This document shows positions 5,970-6,400 of a DNA stretch of 6,400 nucleotides, piece after piece. Numbering within the stretch: position 1 is the stretch's first letter; every line of letters begins with the position of its first letter. The notes beneath the pieces were generated by a model, which saw nothing but the letters and a program-made list of their open reading frames with translations, was not told the DNA's origin and did not search any database. The translations under genes and the position numbers were made by a program. The stretch is from Candidatus Benthicola azotiphorus (lineage in GTDB: Bacteria; Gemmatimonadota; Gemmatimonadetes; Palauibacterales; Palauibacteraceae), in assembly GCA_947581745.1 (NCBI GenBank), contig CANPVW010000139.1, forward strand, positions 1 to 6,400. Direction: 5' to 3'.

Positions 5970-6400
5970 ATGGCAGACAACGTCCCTTCCCGATCCAGTC
6001 AGCCGGAATCGGCGGCTGGAGCAAGCGCGGGCCGCGGCAGCCGGGGAGCTGAATGGGCCGGGACTGAAACCCTGGTTCGCTCCCTTCCCGAGCGCTTCCG
6101 GACCTCGGGCGCCCGGCTGGCGCGCGAGCTGTTCGGATCACCCCGGGACGTCCGCGTGGTGGAGCTCGAGGACGAGCCGGACGACGCGCTGCCCTGGTAC
6201 GCGGGCCTCGAGCTGGAGGAAGCATGGGCCGTGGCTCAGGCCTTCCGCCGGGCGATCGGTGAGGCTGTCGCCGCGCCGGGAAGCGAGGATGGGGCTGATC
6301 CGGACGAGCTTCACGCCGGCCTGGACCGCGAGCTGCTCCAGCTGGCGATCGCCACACTGCACCGCACCTCGGACGCACACCGTCGAATGGTCCAGGATGT
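5970..6400 (+). CDS. Partial protein, probable soluble sensor histidine kinase N-terminus (3' end outside the window)
   Basis: The frame opens at ATG 5970, one base after the regulator stop codon, and stays open to the window end (143 codons plus GT, which must encode Val). GAGAGG at 5949-5954 is rather distant, so translation is probably coupled to the regulator gene. The first 30 residues are low-complexity (Ser/Ala/Gly/Arg). A helical, acidic middle follows (VRVVELEDEPDDALPWY, then LELEEAWAVAQAFRRAIGEAV). The last residues, LLQLAIATLHRTSDAHRRM then VQDV, look like an amphipathic helix of the kind preceding a histidine kinase H-box. No membrane segment or signal peptide is visible. The kinase call rests on its position after a response regulator and on the helix, since no catalytic motif is inside the window. 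Otherwise it is a hypothetical protein. Confidence 0.7.
   Translation, partial: MADNVPSRSSQPESAAGASAGRGSRGAEWAGTETLVRSLPERFRTSGARLARELFGSPRDVRVVELEDEPDDALPWYAGLELEEAWAVAQAFRRAIGEAVAAPGSEDGADPDELHAGLDRELLQLAIATLHRTSDAHRRMVQD

Noticed and set aside
1..6400. CRISPR arrays, tRNA or rRNA genes, insertion sequences, phage or att sites
   Set aside because: No regularly spaced repeats, cloverleaf, transposase motifs or terminal inverted repeats were found. Gene order and composition look like ordinary chromosome.

Overview
The window is GC-rich bacterial DNA with five genes, all on the + strand. High GC, a standalone bacterial-type GlmS, a sigma-54 (NtrC-type) response regulator and tightly packed gene pairs suggest a GC-rich Gram-negative-type bacterium. 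Gemmatimonadota, Acidobacteriota or a myxobacterium-like lineage would all fit. No rRNA or marker gene here settles the phylum, so this is inference.

Layout. (1) Positions 3-959 hold the C-terminal half of an SLC13/DASS-type permease: the end of its RCK_C (TrkA-C) regulatory portion, then the second membrane half. A terminator-like hairpin with a T-rich tail follows at 989-1015. (2) Positions 960-1238 are non-coding. They contain that hairpin, a 10-bp perfect palindrome in the only AT-rich patch, a 6-bp-stem hairpin and a 17-bp imperfect tandem repeat, all upstream of glmS. (3) Positions 1239-3071 are a complete, canonical glmS (610 aa). Eight bases later comes a 365-aa protein (3080-4177) with the fold signature of UDP-GlcNAc 2-epimerase (WecB). 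It keeps the N-terminal acidic residues but lacks the catalytic-histidine and UDP-binding motifs of the C-terminal half. (4) Positions 4178-4471 are non-coding, with a terminator-like hairpin, a perfect 8-bp inverted repeat and two GC-rich hairpins. (5) Positions 4472-5968 encode a complete REC/AAA+/Fis response regulator. One base after its stop, a further gene (5970 to the window end) begins. It is cut off where a histidine kinase H-box would be expected.

How they fit together. glmS supplies glucosamine-6-phosphate, the entry to UDP-GlcNAc, peptidoglycan and surface glycans. Its co-transcribed epimerase-like partner plausibly acts on or senses a UDP-amino sugar, but its altered active site makes simple 2-epimerase activity doubtful. 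The regulator and the downstream partial gene look like a two-component pair. Its targets cannot be read from the window.

The point most worth a second look is the epimerase-like gene coupled to glmS. Next are the symmetrical DNA elements ahead of glmS and of the regulator. I do not see a wholly new multi-gene system here.
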